This document shows positions 9,274 to 17,879 of a DNA stretch of 64,000 bases, piece after piece. Each line of letters begins with the position of its first letter. Positions within the stretch are counted from its first letter, which is position 1. The stretch is taken from contig NZ_FBXK01000001.1 of assembly GCF_900013425.1 (NCBI RefSeq), positions 673,501-737,500 of the forward strand. The letters run 5' to 3'. This DNA is from Sphingobium sp. Z007 (GTDB taxonomy: Bacteria; Pseudomonadota; Alphaproteobacteria; Sphingomonadales; Sphingomonadaceae). A program made the translations under genes and the position numbers. A model generated the notes under the pieces. The model was not told the DNA's origin, searched no databases, and saw only the letters and a list, made by a program, of their open reading frames with translations.

Positions 9274-10055
9274 TGTCCGCCCTCCGCGTCGCGCGGGGGC
9301 ACCAGCATCATCGGCGACATCGCGCTGCCGATCGCCTGCGCCGCGTCGCGCACCAGCTGGCTGCACGTCTCCACCGTCGCCCGGTTAGCTGCGCCATCGA
9401 CGAAGGGCATGGTCAGCGCCGCGCGCGCGGCTCCGCCGGACAGGATCGGCGCGGACAGGTCAGTGATGCCGGTCAGCATCGGGCTGGGCGCAATCGCGCC
9501 GCCATGCGCAACCGCCGCATCCAGCCGTTCGTTCAGTTCGGCCTCGTCCAGCGTCTCGCCAGTGGCGCGGATGGCGCTCAGCATCGCTGCCCGCGCGTCG
9601 GGCGGCTGAAAGGCAAGCAGGATGCGCCCCGAATTGGAGCGGTGCAGCGGCCGACGATAGCCCACGCGCACGGCAAAGCCAGATAGGCCGGGCGCCTCGA
9701 TCGCGATGATGACGACCATTTCCGCGCCCGACGCGACCGCCAGATGGCAGCTTTGGCCCGCCTTGCGCGCCAGATCCTGCATCACCGGCAGAGCGGTGGA
9801 GGCGAGGTCGCGGATCGGCGGCTGGCTCATGCCCAGTGCGAACAGCCGGTTGGTCAGGCGATAGCCTTCCTCGGCGCGGGCAATATAGCCATGCGCCTCC
9901 AGCACCTGGAGCATACGGAAAATCTCGCTGACAGACCGGCCCAGCGCGATCGATATGTCTGACATGATGAGGGGATCGCTAGCTGCGGCCAGCAACTCCA
10001 ATATCTCCAGCCCCTTCGTGAGCGCGGGCGCTTGATAGCGCGATTTGCCTGCCAT
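9270..10055 (-). CDS. IclR-family transcriptional regulator
   Basis: 261 aa. An N-terminal winged helix (KGLEILELLAAASDPLIMSDIS...SVSEIFRMLQVLEAHGYI) is followed by an IclR effector domain from about residue 85. The start at 10055 has GGGGAGAGGAG upstream. It is first in the esterase-GH29-GH31-GH1 operon, with a four-base overlap to the next gene, and divergent from the TonB receptor gene. It probably senses a sugar or sugar acid from the polysaccharide and controls both directions. Two palindromes in the intergenic region are candidate binding sites. Confidence 0.85.
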   Translation of the reverse strand: MAGKSRYQAPALTKGLEILELLAAASDPLIMSDISIALGRSVSEIFRMLQVLEAHGYIARAEEGYRLTNRLFALGMSQPPIRDLASTALPVMQDLARKAGQSCHLAVASGAEMVVIIAIEAPGLSGFAVRVGYRRPLHRSNSGRILLAFQPPDARAAMLSAIRATGETLDEAELNERLDAAVAHGGAIAPSPMLTGITDLSAPILSGGAARAALTMPFVDGAANRATVETCSQLVRDAAQAIGSAMSPMMLVPPRDAEGGQ

Positions 10056-10078
10056 GCAGCTCCTCTCCCCAAATCTAT

Positions 10079-10162
10079 GATGTTTCCGTCTATAGAAGCA
10101 TCTGCGCCGGTTCACACCTCCTACACATTATCCACATATGAAATCAATTTTTATATTTCATA
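10079..10162. promoter_or_regulatory. two palindromes in the iclR/TonB-receptor divergent region
   Basis: Inverted repeat 1: GATGTTTC (10079-10086) and GAAGCATC (10095-10102), 7 of 8 pairs. Inverted repeat 2: TATGAAAT (10137-10144) and ATTTCATA (10155-10162), 8 of 8 pairs, in an unusually AT-rich patch that probably holds the promoters. The whole divergent gap is 10056-10302 (247 bp). These are candidate IclR operators; the assignment is inference from position. Confidence 0.5.
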
Positions 10163-10302
10163 ATCCAAAATGTGCGAGTAATGGGATGTCGTCTTGTTAC
10201 CGCTCCCAAAGCGGCGCGAGACGAAAAGGGAAGGTTTTCGGCGGCCCGAAGCGGTCGCGAATCGAACGCTCCGATCGGGGCGTCAGGGAGAGGAAGGGTT
10301 TC

Positions 10303-12999
10303 ATGACCAAGATCACGCCTATGCCGCGTCGCGCCGCTTTGCTGGCCGGCATCTCGATCGCCAGCATAGCGCTGGCGGCCAATGCCCATGCGCAGGATAG
10401 CGCCCCGCCACAGGCCGCCGCCTCGGAAGAAGGCGACATCGTCGTCACCGGGGTCCGCGCCAGCCTGTCGAGCGCCCAGGCGATCAAGCGCAACAGCGAC
10501 GTCATCGTCGATTCGATCGTCGCCGAAGACATCGGCAAGCTGCCCGACCGCAATGTCGCCGAAGCGTTGCAGCGCATTCCCGGTATCCAGGTCCAGCGCC
10601 GCTATGGCGAAGGCAGTTCGGTCGCGATCCGTGGCTTGACGCAGGTCCGAACCGAATTGAACGGCCGCGACATTTTTACCGCCAGCGGCGCCAACCAACT
10701 GAGCCTGGAGGATATTCCGTCCGAGCTGCTGGCCGGGATCGACGTGTACAAGAACCCGTCGGCCGACCTGATCGAAGACCAACTGTCCGGCACGATTAAT
10801 TTCCGCACCCGCAAGGCGTTCGACTTTGACGGCTTCAAGGCGGCGGCGTCGCTGACGCAAAGCCATTTCGACCTGGTCGACAGATATCGGCCGTCGGCCT
10901 CGCTGATGCTTAGCAACCGCTGGGACACAAGCATCGGTGAGATCGGCATCCTGGCGAGCGTTTCCTATCAGAAGACCGCCTTCCGTCAGGATACGATCTC
11001 GACCGAGCCTTTCTACACGCTCGACCCCAGCGTCCCCGCCGACGCTGCCGTGCTCGCCACCCTGGGCCGCACCGGCCAGGTGACCACGCTGCCCCACGGC
11101 ACCGGCATTGGCGAAGTCTATGGCGACCGTCGCCGCCTGGGCACTGACCTGTCGGTCCAGTGGCGCCCCAGCGACACGCTGGAATTGACCGCCGAAGTCT
11201 TCCGGTCGGACTATAAGTTCCGCTACGACGACTATAGCTTCTTCGCCTACACCTCCACCAGCGCGATCCAGCCGCAACCCGGCGCGCCGTTCACCTATGC
11301 CGACAATGGCGATTTCCAGAGCGGCACCTTCATCAACCTGCCGGTCGGCAACAACACCAGCGCGGAAACGCGCCAGTCCAAGACGACCGACTATTCGCTG
11401 AACCTGAAATGGAAGCCCAGCGCGAACCTCACCGTCACCGCCGATGGCCAATATGTCGACGCCAAGACGAAGAATCTGCGGTCGATCTTCGGCCTGAACG
11501 GCACTGCCGATACGCTGTATCAGGATATTTCGGGATCGGTGCCGGTCGTGAATATCGGTTCGGCTACCGGCCTTGCCAACCCGGCGACCTACAACAGCGC
11601 CTTTTATCTCGACAACCTGAACGAATCCAAGGCGTCGGATAAAACGGCGCGCCTGGACGCCGAATATCGGTTCGACGCGGGGATCCTCTCGTCGATCAAG
11701 GCAGGTATCCGCTTTGCCGATCGCAAGAACCGGACGATCGACACCGGCTATCGCTACACCGGCCTGGCCGGTATCCCCAGCCAGCTGGAAAATGTCGACC
11801 TCAGCAACTTCTTCCGCGGCGACGCCGACCTGTTCGGCAACATCATCGCCTTTAACCGCGGCATCATCCGCAACTATCAGGATACGCTCGACACGCTGGG
11901 TATCGCCGGCCCGCCGGCCTATGTCCAGAGCGGCACCAACGCCCAGCGGCAGAAGACCTGGACCGGTTACGCCACCGCCTTCTTCAAGACCGATCCGGTC
12001 GACGGCAATATCGGCGTCCGTGTGGTCCGCACCGATCTCGACGTATCCGGCTTCTACCAGCAGATCGCGATCATCCAGAATCCCGACGGCACCGAAAGCA
12101 ACGGCCCGGCCGAGTTTAATCCGATCAATGCGTCGCGCAGCTATACCTCGGTGCTGCCCAGCCTGAACCTGCGCGTCCACCTGGCCGACGACCTGCAATT
12201 GCGCCTGGCGGCGGCGAAGAATATTGCGCGGCCCAGCTTCAGCCAGTTGAACCCCAGCCTCAACATCACCGAACCCGGCCGGGCGCAGCAGGACCAGTTG
12301 CACCTGACCAGCGGTGGCAACCCCTATCTCAAGCCAATGAAGTCGGACAATCTCGACCTGTCGCTGGAGTGGTATTTCTCGCGCACCGGCTCGCTGACGG
12401 CGGCCGGCTTCTACAAGAATATCAAAGACTATATCCAGACCGCCGTTACGCCCCGCGACGTGACCTTCAACAACGGCAACACCTATGAATATCAGGTCAC
12501 CTCGTTCAACAATGTCGCCAAGGGCAAGGTGAAGGGCTTCGAACTGGCCTATCAGCAGTTTTTCGACTTCCTGCCCGGCCCGCTCAGTGGCCTCGGCATG
12601 CAGGCGAACTTCACTTATGTGGATTCAAAGGCCCCGTCTCCGGCAACCACCGGCCCGGTCGTCAACGTGCCGCTGGAACTGCTGTCGAAATATAATTATA
12701 ACATCGTCGGCATCTACGAACTGGGCGGCTTGTCGGCCCGCGTTGCCTATAACTGGCGCAGCAAATATGTTGTCACCACGGCGGGCAACGGCACCGGCAA
12801 CCTGCCGATCTTCAACAAGCCGTTCGGACAGCTGGATGCATCGGTCAGCTATAATGTGACCCCGCAATTCGCCCTGGCGGTGGATGGCGTGAACCTGACC
12901 AATACGCGCCGATCCACCTATTTCGGGATCGACAGCCGTCCGCGCGACGTCGTCGTCAATGATCGCCGCATCAGTCTGACCGCCCGCATCACCTATTGA
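10303..12999 (+). CDS. TonB-dependent receptor (Xanthomonas/Caulobacter carbohydrate type)
   Basis: 898 aa. Signal peptide MPRRAALLAGISIASIALAANAHAQ, then the TonB-box-like DIVVTG and a plug domain (EDIGKLPDRNVAEALQRIPGIQVQR) of the kind seen in sugar-uptake TonB receptors of Caulobacter and Xanthomonas. The beta-barrel ends with the aromatic residue Tyr (LTARITY). ATG at 10303 has GGGAGAGGAAGGG upstream; in-frame codons further upstream lack this. The divergent IclR regulator and nearby GH genes suggest it imports the oligosaccharide into the periplasm. A rho-independent terminator follows. Confidence 0.9.
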   Translation: MTKITPMPRRAALLAGISIASIALAANAHAQDSAPPQAAASEEGDIVVTGVRASLSSAQAIKRNSDVIVDSIVAEDIGKLPDRNVAEALQRIPGIQVQRRYGEGSSVAIRGLTQVRTELNGRDIFTASGANQLSLEDIPSELLAGIDVYKNPSADLIEDQLSGTINFRTRKAFDFDGFKAAASLTQSHFDLVDRYRPSASLMLSNRWDTSIGEIGILASVSYQKTAFRQDTISTEPFYTLDPSVPADAAVLATLGRTGQVTTLPHGTGIGEVYGDRRRLGTDLSVQWRPSDTLELTAEVFRSDYKFRYDDYSFFAYTSTSAIQPQPGAPFTYADNGDFQSGTFINLPVGNNTSAETRQSKTTDYSLNLKWKPSANLTVTADGQYVDAKTKNLRSIFGLNGTADTLYQDISGSVPVVNIGSATGLANPATYNSAFYLDNLNESKASDKTARLDAEYRFDAGILSSIKAGIRFADRKNRTIDTGYRYTGLAGIPSQLENVDLSNFFRGDADLFGNIIAFNRGIIRNYQDTLDTLGIAGPPAYVQSGTNAQRQKTWTGYATAFFKTDPVDGNIGVRVVRTDLDVSGFYQQIAIIQNPDGTESNGPAEFNPINASRSYTSVLPSLNLRVHLADDLQLRLAAAKNIARPSFSQLNPSLNITEPGRAQQDQLHLTSGGNPYLKPMKSDNLDLSLEWYFSRTGSLTAAGFYKNIKDYIQTAVTPRDVTFNNGNTYEYQVTSFNNVAKGKVKGFELAYQQFFDFLPGPLSGLGMQANFTYVDSKAPSPATTGPVVNVPLELLSKYNYNIVGIYELGGLSARVAYNWRSKYVVTTAGNGTGNLPIFNKPFGQLDASVSYNVTPQFALAVDGVNLTNTRRSTYFGIDSRPRDVVVNDRRISLTARITY

Positions 13000-13033
13000 T
13001 CCGCCGCGCGGGCGTTTCTAGCGTCCCCCCCTC

Positions 13034-13072
13034 GGCAGACCGGACCGCGATGCGGCCGGTCTGCCATTTTTT
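13034..13072 (+). terminator. rho-independent terminator after the TonB receptor gene
   Basis: Perfect 10-bp stem GGCAGACCGG (13034-13043) with CCGGTCTGCC (13056-13065), then ATTTTTT. It lies between the receptor stop and the fucP-type gene, whose ATG is only 18 bases beyond the T-run. Confidence 0.85.
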
Positions 13073-13090
13073 GCAAGAGAGGATGGTCGG

Positions 13091-14329
13091 ATGGACAGGC
13101 AGGAAGCGGGCGTCGAAGGGCGCAGGACCGAACGCAGCAGCCGCACGGCGATGGTCCTGACCACGGGCCTCTTCTTCCTGTGGGGGGTGGCGAACAATCT
13201 CAACGATGTGCTGATCGCCCATTTTCGGCATGTCTTTACGCTGTCCGACTTCCAGTCGGGACTGGTCCAGTCGGCCTTTTACCTAGGCTATTTCTGCTTC
13301 GCCATTCCCGCCGCGCTGGCGGCGGAGCGGCTGGGCTATAAGGCGACGGTCATCATCGGGCTGCTGTTATTTGGCGGCGGCGCGCTGCTGTTCCTGCCAG
13401 CCTCGATGCAACTGAGCTACGGCTTCTTTCTCTTTGCGCTGTTCGTGATCGCCAGCGGCCTGGCGTTCCTGGAGACGGCGGCCAATCCGATGGTCGCGGT
13501 GATGGGACCGGGGGACGGTTCCGCGCAGCGGCTCAACCTGGCGCAGGCGTTCAACCCGCTGGGGTCGATCGCGGGCGTGGCGCTGGGCGCGACGCTGATC
13601 CTGTCCGATGCACCGCAACGGGGCACGGCGGGCGCAGCGGCGGTGCAACTCCCTTATCTTGGCATCGCGCTGGTTGTGCTGGGCTGGGCGACGGTTCTGG
13701 CCTTCACGCGCTTTCCGCATGCGGCCACGCAGGCGGACGGCGGCGGCGGGGCGGCGCTCGCTGGTTATGGCGCGCTGCTGCGTCGGCCCCGCTATATGGC
13801 AGGGGTGGCCGCGCAATTTTTCTACGTCGGCGCGCAGGTCGGCATCTGGAGCTATCTGATCCGTTACGCAGAAAGCGTCGTCCCCGGCATAGGCGCGCAA
13901 AAGGCGGCCTGGCTGCTCACCCTGTCGCTGGCGCTGTTCATGGTCGGCCGCTTCATCGGCGCGGCCTTGCTGTCGCGCTTTGATGGCGCGCGGCTCATGG
14001 CGCTGTTCGCGATCATCAACATCGTCTTGTCGCTGGTGGCGGTGAGGGGCGGGATAGTCGGCCTTGCCGCTTTAGTGGCGACCAGCTTTTTCATGTCGAT
14101 CCTGTATCCCACGATTTTCGTCCTGTCGCTCCGCGGCTTGGGACCACTGACCAAGGCGGGCGCATCGATGATCGTGATGGCGATCATCGGCGGCGCGGTG
14201 CTGACCATGGCGATGGGGCTGCTGTCCGATCTGGCCGGCACGATCCGCGCGGCGATGATCGTGCCAGCACTCTGCTTCGCGGTCGTGGCGCTCTATGCCC
14301 GCGCCGCGCGGCGGGAGGGGGCGGCATGA
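13091..14329 (+). CDS. fucP: FucP-type L-fucose:H+ symporter (MFS)
   Basis: 412 aa with about 12 hydrophobic helices. FFLWGVANNLNDVLIAHF near the N-terminus and ASGLAFLETAANPMV are hallmarks of the FHS/FucP family (fucose, galactose, glucose importers). It begins 18 bases after a strong terminator, with GAGAGG before the ATG, so a separate promoter or read-through is needed. It overlaps the next gene by four bases (ATGA) and heads a five-gene L-fucose operon. L-fucose is the most likely substrate because of the co-transcribed catabolic genes. Confidence 0.85.
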   Translation: MDRQEAGVEGRRTERSSRTAMVLTTGLFFLWGVANNLNDVLIAHFRHVFTLSDFQSGLVQSAFYLGYFCFAIPAALAAERLGYKATVIIGLLLFGGGALLFLPASMQLSYGFFLFALFVIASGLAFLETAANPMVAVMGPGDGSAQRLNLAQAFNPLGSIAGVALGATLILSDAPQRGTAGAAAVQLPYLGIALVVLGWATVLAFTRFPHAATQADGGGGAALAGYGALLRRPRYMAGVAAQFFYVGAQVGIWSYLIRYAESVVPGIGAQKAAWLLTLSLALFMVGRFIGAALLSRFDGARLMALFAIINIVLSLVAVRGGIVGLAALVATSFFMSILYPTIFVLSLRGLGPLTKAGASMIVMAIIGGAVLTMAMGLLSDLAGTIRAAMIVPALCFAVVALYARAARREGAA

Positions 14330-15585
14330 TCCCCAGTTTGGGTATGGGCACCGCGCCCATCGGTAACCTCTATCGCGCCGTCAGTGACGCGGAGGCGCGC
14401 GTTACGCTGGACGCCGCCTGGGACGCGGGCATCCGCTATTATGACACCGCGCCCCATTATGGCTTCGGCCTTGCCGAACGGCGGCTGGGCGCGATGCTGG
14501 CGGCGCGCGATCCGGCGGGCGAAGCTGTGCTATCGACCAAGGCCGGTCGCCTGCTCGTACCGACCGATGCCACGGGCGAACGCCATGGTTTCGTCAATGC
14601 CGATCCCTATGAGCCGGTCTTCGACTATGGCCATGACGCGGTGGTACGATCTTTCGAGGGCAGTTGCGCGCGGTTGGGGCGCGACTGGATCGACCTGCTG
14701 CTCGCCCATGATCTGGGCCAGGCGACCCATGGCGACGATCATGAGCGCCACCTGCGCGCCTTCCTGAACGGCGGCTACCGCGCAATGTGCGACCTGCGCG
14801 ACGCAGGCGCGATCGGCGCGATCGGCATCGGCGTCAACGAAGTCGCAATCTGCGATGAGATACTCGACCATGTCGCCCTGGACATGATCCTGCTCGCCGG
14901 GCGCTATACGCTGCTCGATCGCAGCGCAGAGCGACTGTTGGCGCGGTGCGCGGCATTGGGCGTTCAGGTCATCGTCGGCGGTCCCTATAATAGCGGCATA
15001 TTGGCGCGCGACCTAACCGGCCCGCTGCATTTCGACTATGCCGCCCCCAGCGCCGACATTCTGGACAAAGCGCAGCGCTTGTCGGACGCCTGCGCCGCCC
15101 TCGATATCCCGCTGCCCGCCGCGGCTCTGCAATTCCCGCTCCGCCATCCCGCGGTCGTCAGCGTCATTCCCGGCCTGGTCGGTGCCGATCAGGTCGCCGA
15201 CACCATGACCCGCCTCTCGACGCCCTTGCCCGATCCACTCTGGCCCGCGCTGGACGCCTCACTGAAAGACACGGCCATGGTGCAGGACGATGCCCGCCTG
15301 ATCCTGCTGCACCCGGACGATAATGTCCTGATCTGCGTTCGCTCGATCGAGGCGGGCGATATTCTCCCTGTCTCCGGCGGCACGATCCCGGCGCGCGAAG
15401 GCATCGCCATCGGCCACAAGATCGCCCGCGCGTCATTGAGCGCCGGGGACAAGGTCATCAAATATGGCGCACCAATCGGGTCGATGACCGCCGACGCCAC
15501 CGCCGGCGATTGGGTCCATATGCACAATATGAAAAGCGACTATATCAGCAGCCATACGCGCACCGCGCTGGAGGAGGGGACATGA
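14326..15585 (+). CDS. fusion of aldo/keto reductase (L-fucose 1-dehydrogenase type) and UxaA N-terminal SAF domain
   Basis: 419 aa. Residues 1-310 are an aldo/keto reductase of the L-fucose/D-threo-aldose dehydrogenase group: TAPHYGFGLAE, with catalytic D40, Y45, K72 and H128. Residues about 324-407 match the small SAF domain of altronate/fuconate dehydratases: GHKIA (363-367), KYGAPIG (380-386) and WVHMHN (396-401), the same motifs as the N-terminus of the full-length uxaA later in the window. The large dehydratase domain is the next gene and overlaps by four bases. Step 1 (fucose to fuconolactone) and half of the fuconate dehydratase are thus on one polypeptide. The frame is continuous, so this is not an annotation accident within the given sequence. 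Fusion function is inferred. Confidence 0.85.
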   Translation: MIPSLGMGTAPIGNLYRAVSDAEARVTLDAAWDAGIRYYDTAPHYGFGLAERRLGAMLAARDPAGEAVLSTKAGRLLVPTDATGERHGFVNADPYEPVFDYGHDAVVRSFEGSCARLGRDWIDLLLAHDLGQATHGDDHERHLRAFLNGGYRAMCDLRDAGAIGAIGIGVNEVAICDEILDHVALDMILLAGRYTLLDRSAERLLARCAALGVQVIVGGPYNSGILARDLTGPLHFDYAAPSADILDKAQRLSDACAALDIPLPAAALQFPLRHPAVVSVIPGLVGADQVADTMTRLSTPLPDPLWPALDASLKDTAMVQDDARLILLHPDDNVLICVRSIEAGDILPVSGGTIPAREGIAIGHKIARASLSAGDKVIKYGAPIGSMTADATAGDWVHMHNMKSDYISSHTRTALEEGT

Positions 15586-16796
15586 TCCAGGCCTGGCTCC
15601 GGCAGGATGGGCGCAAGGGCATCCGCAACGTCGTTGCGGTCGCCTATCTGGTCGAATGCGCGCATCATGTCGCGCGCCGGATCGTGGACAAGGCGGACGA
15701 TCCCGATGTCCAACTGATCGGCTTTCCCGGCTGCTTCCCCAATGCCTATGCCGCCAAGGTGATGGACGCGATCGCCACCCATCCCAATGTGGGTGGCCTC
15801 GTCATCGTGTCGCTGGGGTGCGAGAGCTTCAACCGCGAGCGGCTGCTGGCGGTGGCGCGGGCGAGCGGGCGGCCGGCCGAACTGCTGGTGATCCAGGAAA
15901 CCGGCGGCACCGCCGCGACGATCGCGGCAGGCGTGGAAGCGGTAGCGCGGGTGCGCGCCACCATCGCGGACGTGCCGCGCGGGCCGATGACCGTGGACGA
16001 ACTGATCGTCGGCACCATCTGCGGCGGGTCGGACGGGACCAGCGGCATCACCGCCAATCCGGCGGTCGGCCGCGCTTTCGACCGGCTGGTCGCGGACGGG
16101 GCGGCCTGCATCTTCGAGGAGACGGGCGAACTGGTCGGGTGCGAGACGATCATGGCAACACGCGCCCGCACCCCCGAACTCGCCGTCGCGATCGAACAAT
16201 GCGTGCAGAAGGCGGAACGCTATTACACGATCATGGGCTTTGGCAGCTTTGCGCCCGGCAATGCCGAAGGCGGCCTGACGACGCAGGAAGAAAAGTCGAT
16301 GGGCGCTTATAGCAAGTCCGGCTCATCGACCATCGACGGCATATTGAAGCCTGGAGACCTGCCCCCGACCGGCGGGCTGTATCTGCTCGACGTCGTGCCA
16401 GATGGCGAACCGCGCTTCGGCTTCCCCAATATCTCCGACAATGCGGAGATCGTGGAACTGATCGCCTGCGGCGCGCACCTCACCCTCTTTACCACCGGCC
16501 GGGGATCGGTGGTCGGATCGGCCATTTCGCCGGTCATCAAGATCTGCGCCAATCCCGACACCGGCCGTCGCCTGGCCGCGGACATGGACATCAATGCGGG
16601 CCGCATCCTGGAGGGCGAAGCGACGCTCGAACAGGTCGGCGCGGAAATCTACGACAAGGTGCTGGCCGTCGCGGCGGGCGAACGGAGTATATCCGAACAA
16701 TTGGGCCATCAGGAGTTTATTTTGACCTACAAGGCGTTCGACCCCATCGGTCCCGACTGTCTGCCCACGAAGACCGGACTGGGCGCGCGCGCATGA
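15582..16796 (+). CDS. UxaA-family sugar acid dehydratase, large domain (probable L-fuconate dehydratase)
   Basis: 404 aa. It lacks the SAF domain of full-length UxaA and starts directly at RQDGRKGIRN, the beginning of the large domain. Motifs GCFPNAYA, GTICGGSDGTSGITANP, GAYSKSG and TTGRGS are characteristic. It needs a small SAF partner, which is fused to the reductase encoded just upstream (ATGA overlap, GGAGGGG ribosome-binding site). Likely reaction: L-fuconate to 2-keto-3-deoxy-L-fuconate plus water, assigned by operon context; altronate or galactarate are alternatives. Confidence 0.8.
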   Translation: MIQAWLRQDGRKGIRNVVAVAYLVECAHHVARRIVDKADDPDVQLIGFPGCFPNAYAAKVMDAIATHPNVGGLVIVSLGCESFNRERLLAVARASGRPAELLVIQETGGTAATIAAGVEAVARVRATIADVPRGPMTVDELIVGTICGGSDGTSGITANPAVGRAFDRLVADGAACIFEETGELVGCETIMATRARTPELAVAIEQCVQKAERYYTIMGFGSFAPGNAEGGLTTQEEKSMGAYSKSGSSTIDGILKPGDLPPTGGLYLLDVVPDGEPRFGFPNISDNAEIVELIACGAHLTLFTTGRGSVVGSAISPVIKICANPDTGRRLAADMDINAGRILEGEATLEQVGAEIYDKVLAVAAGERSISEQLGHQEFILTYKAFDPIGPDCLPTKTGLGARA

Positions 16797-17524
16797 GCGG
16801 CCGGCTGTCAGGCAAGGTCGCGCTGGTGACCGCGGCGGCACGCGGCATCGGCCGGGCGACGGCGGAGCGCTTCGTGGCGGAAGGGGCGCATGTGATCGCG
16901 ACTGACAGGGACCGCGACGCGCTCGAAGGGTTGGAGGGCTGCGACCTGCGCGCGCTCGACGTGACCGACGGCGCGGCGGTGCGGGCGCTGGCGGCGCAGG
17001 TCGGCGCGGTCGACATCCTCGCCAATATCGCGGGCGTGGTCCATGCCGGCAGCATCCTCGACTGTCCGCAGGAGGATTGGGATTTCGCCCTGTCGCTCAA
17101 CATGACGGCCATGTATCACACGATCCGCGCCTGTCTGCCGGGGATGGTGGAAAAGGGCGCGGGCGCGATCGTCAACATGTCCTCCATCGCCAGTTCGGTG
17201 AAGGGCATCCCCAACCGCTTCGCCTATGGCGCCAGCAAGGCCGGCGTCATCGGCCTGACCAAGGCGGTTGCCGCCGATTTCGTCGGGCAGGGGATACGCT
17301 GCAACTGCATCTGCCCCGGCACGATCGACACGCCTTCGCTCCAACAGCGCTTGCATGACACCGGCGATTATGCGGCGGCACAGGCGGCGTTCGCCGCGCG
17401 CCAGCCGATGGGGCGTTTGGGCCGGGCGGAGGAGATTGCCGCGCTGGTGCTGTATCTCGCCAGCGACGAAGCGTCCTTCACCACCGGCGCGGTCCATGTG
17501 ATCGACGGCGGGTGGGTCAACTGA
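16793..17524 (+). CDS. SDR, probable 2-keto-3-deoxy-L-fuconate dehydrogenase
   Basis: 243 aa classical short-chain dehydrogenase: TAAARGIGRA cofactor motif, NIAG, Ser in NMSSIAS and YGASK catalytic Tyr/Lys, and an ending typical of FabG-like enzymes (VIDGGWVN). The spacing to both neighbours is an overlap. In the non-phosphorylating fucose pathway this step yields 2,4-diketo-3-deoxy-L-fuconate. The hydrolase that would split that product is not in this window. Confidence 0.75.
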   Translation: MSGRLSGKVALVTAAARGIGRATAERFVAEGAHVIATDRDRDALEGLEGCDLRALDVTDGAAVRALAAQVGAVDILANIAGVVHAGSILDCPQEDWDFALSLNMTAMYHTIRACLPGMVEKGAGAIVNMSSIASSVKGIPNRFAYGASKAGVIGLTKAVAADFVGQGIRCNCICPGTIDTPSLQQRLHDTGDYAAAQAAFAARQPMGRLGRAEEIAALVLYLASDEASFTTGAVHVIDGGWVN

Positions 17525-17868
17525 TGCGGCACGTCCTGCTGATCGACCTGGCCGACGAGGCCGACGCCATCGCCCAATATGAGGCGTGGCATGCATCCGG
17601 CGCGCTGCCGCCCGCAATCGGCGCCAGCATCCGCGCGGCCGACATCACTGCCATGGACATCTACCGCAGCGGCAATCGCCTCGTCATGCTGATGGAAACC
17701 GGCCCCGGTTTCGACCCTTTGGCCAAGGCCGCCGCCGACGCGGCCGATCCGGCGGTGCAGGCGTGGGAAGCGCAGATGAGCGCTGTGCAGCGCCCGCTCC
17801 CCTGGGCGCTGCCCGACGCTAAATGGACCCCGACGACCCGCATCTTCTCCCTCGACGAACAACCCTGA
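17524..17868 (+). CDS. L-rhamnose/L-fucose mutarotase family (DUF718)
   Basis: 114 aa. ATG shares one base with the stop of the SDR (TGATG). The fold-typical pattern DLADEADAIAQYEAWH...DIYRSGNRLVMLMET...PLPWA matches the RhaM-type mutarotases, ferredoxin-like dimers that interconvert pyranose anomers. In this operon the substrate is presumably L-fucose, preparing the anomer used by the dehydrogenase. Length fits the family (100-115 aa). Confidence 0.8.
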   Translation: MRHVLLIDLADEADAIAQYEAWHASGALPPAIGASIRAADITAMDIYRSGNRLVMLMETGPGFDPLAKAAADAADPAVQAWEAQMSAVQRPLPWALPDAKWTPTTRIFSLDEQP

Positions 17869-17879
17869 AAGGCCCCTCG

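Noticed and set aside
10144..12303. Long open frame (about 719 codons) opposite the TonB receptor gene
   Set aside because: Low-complexity Arg/Gly/Asp-rich translation with no family signature; an antisense shadow of a GC-rich gene.
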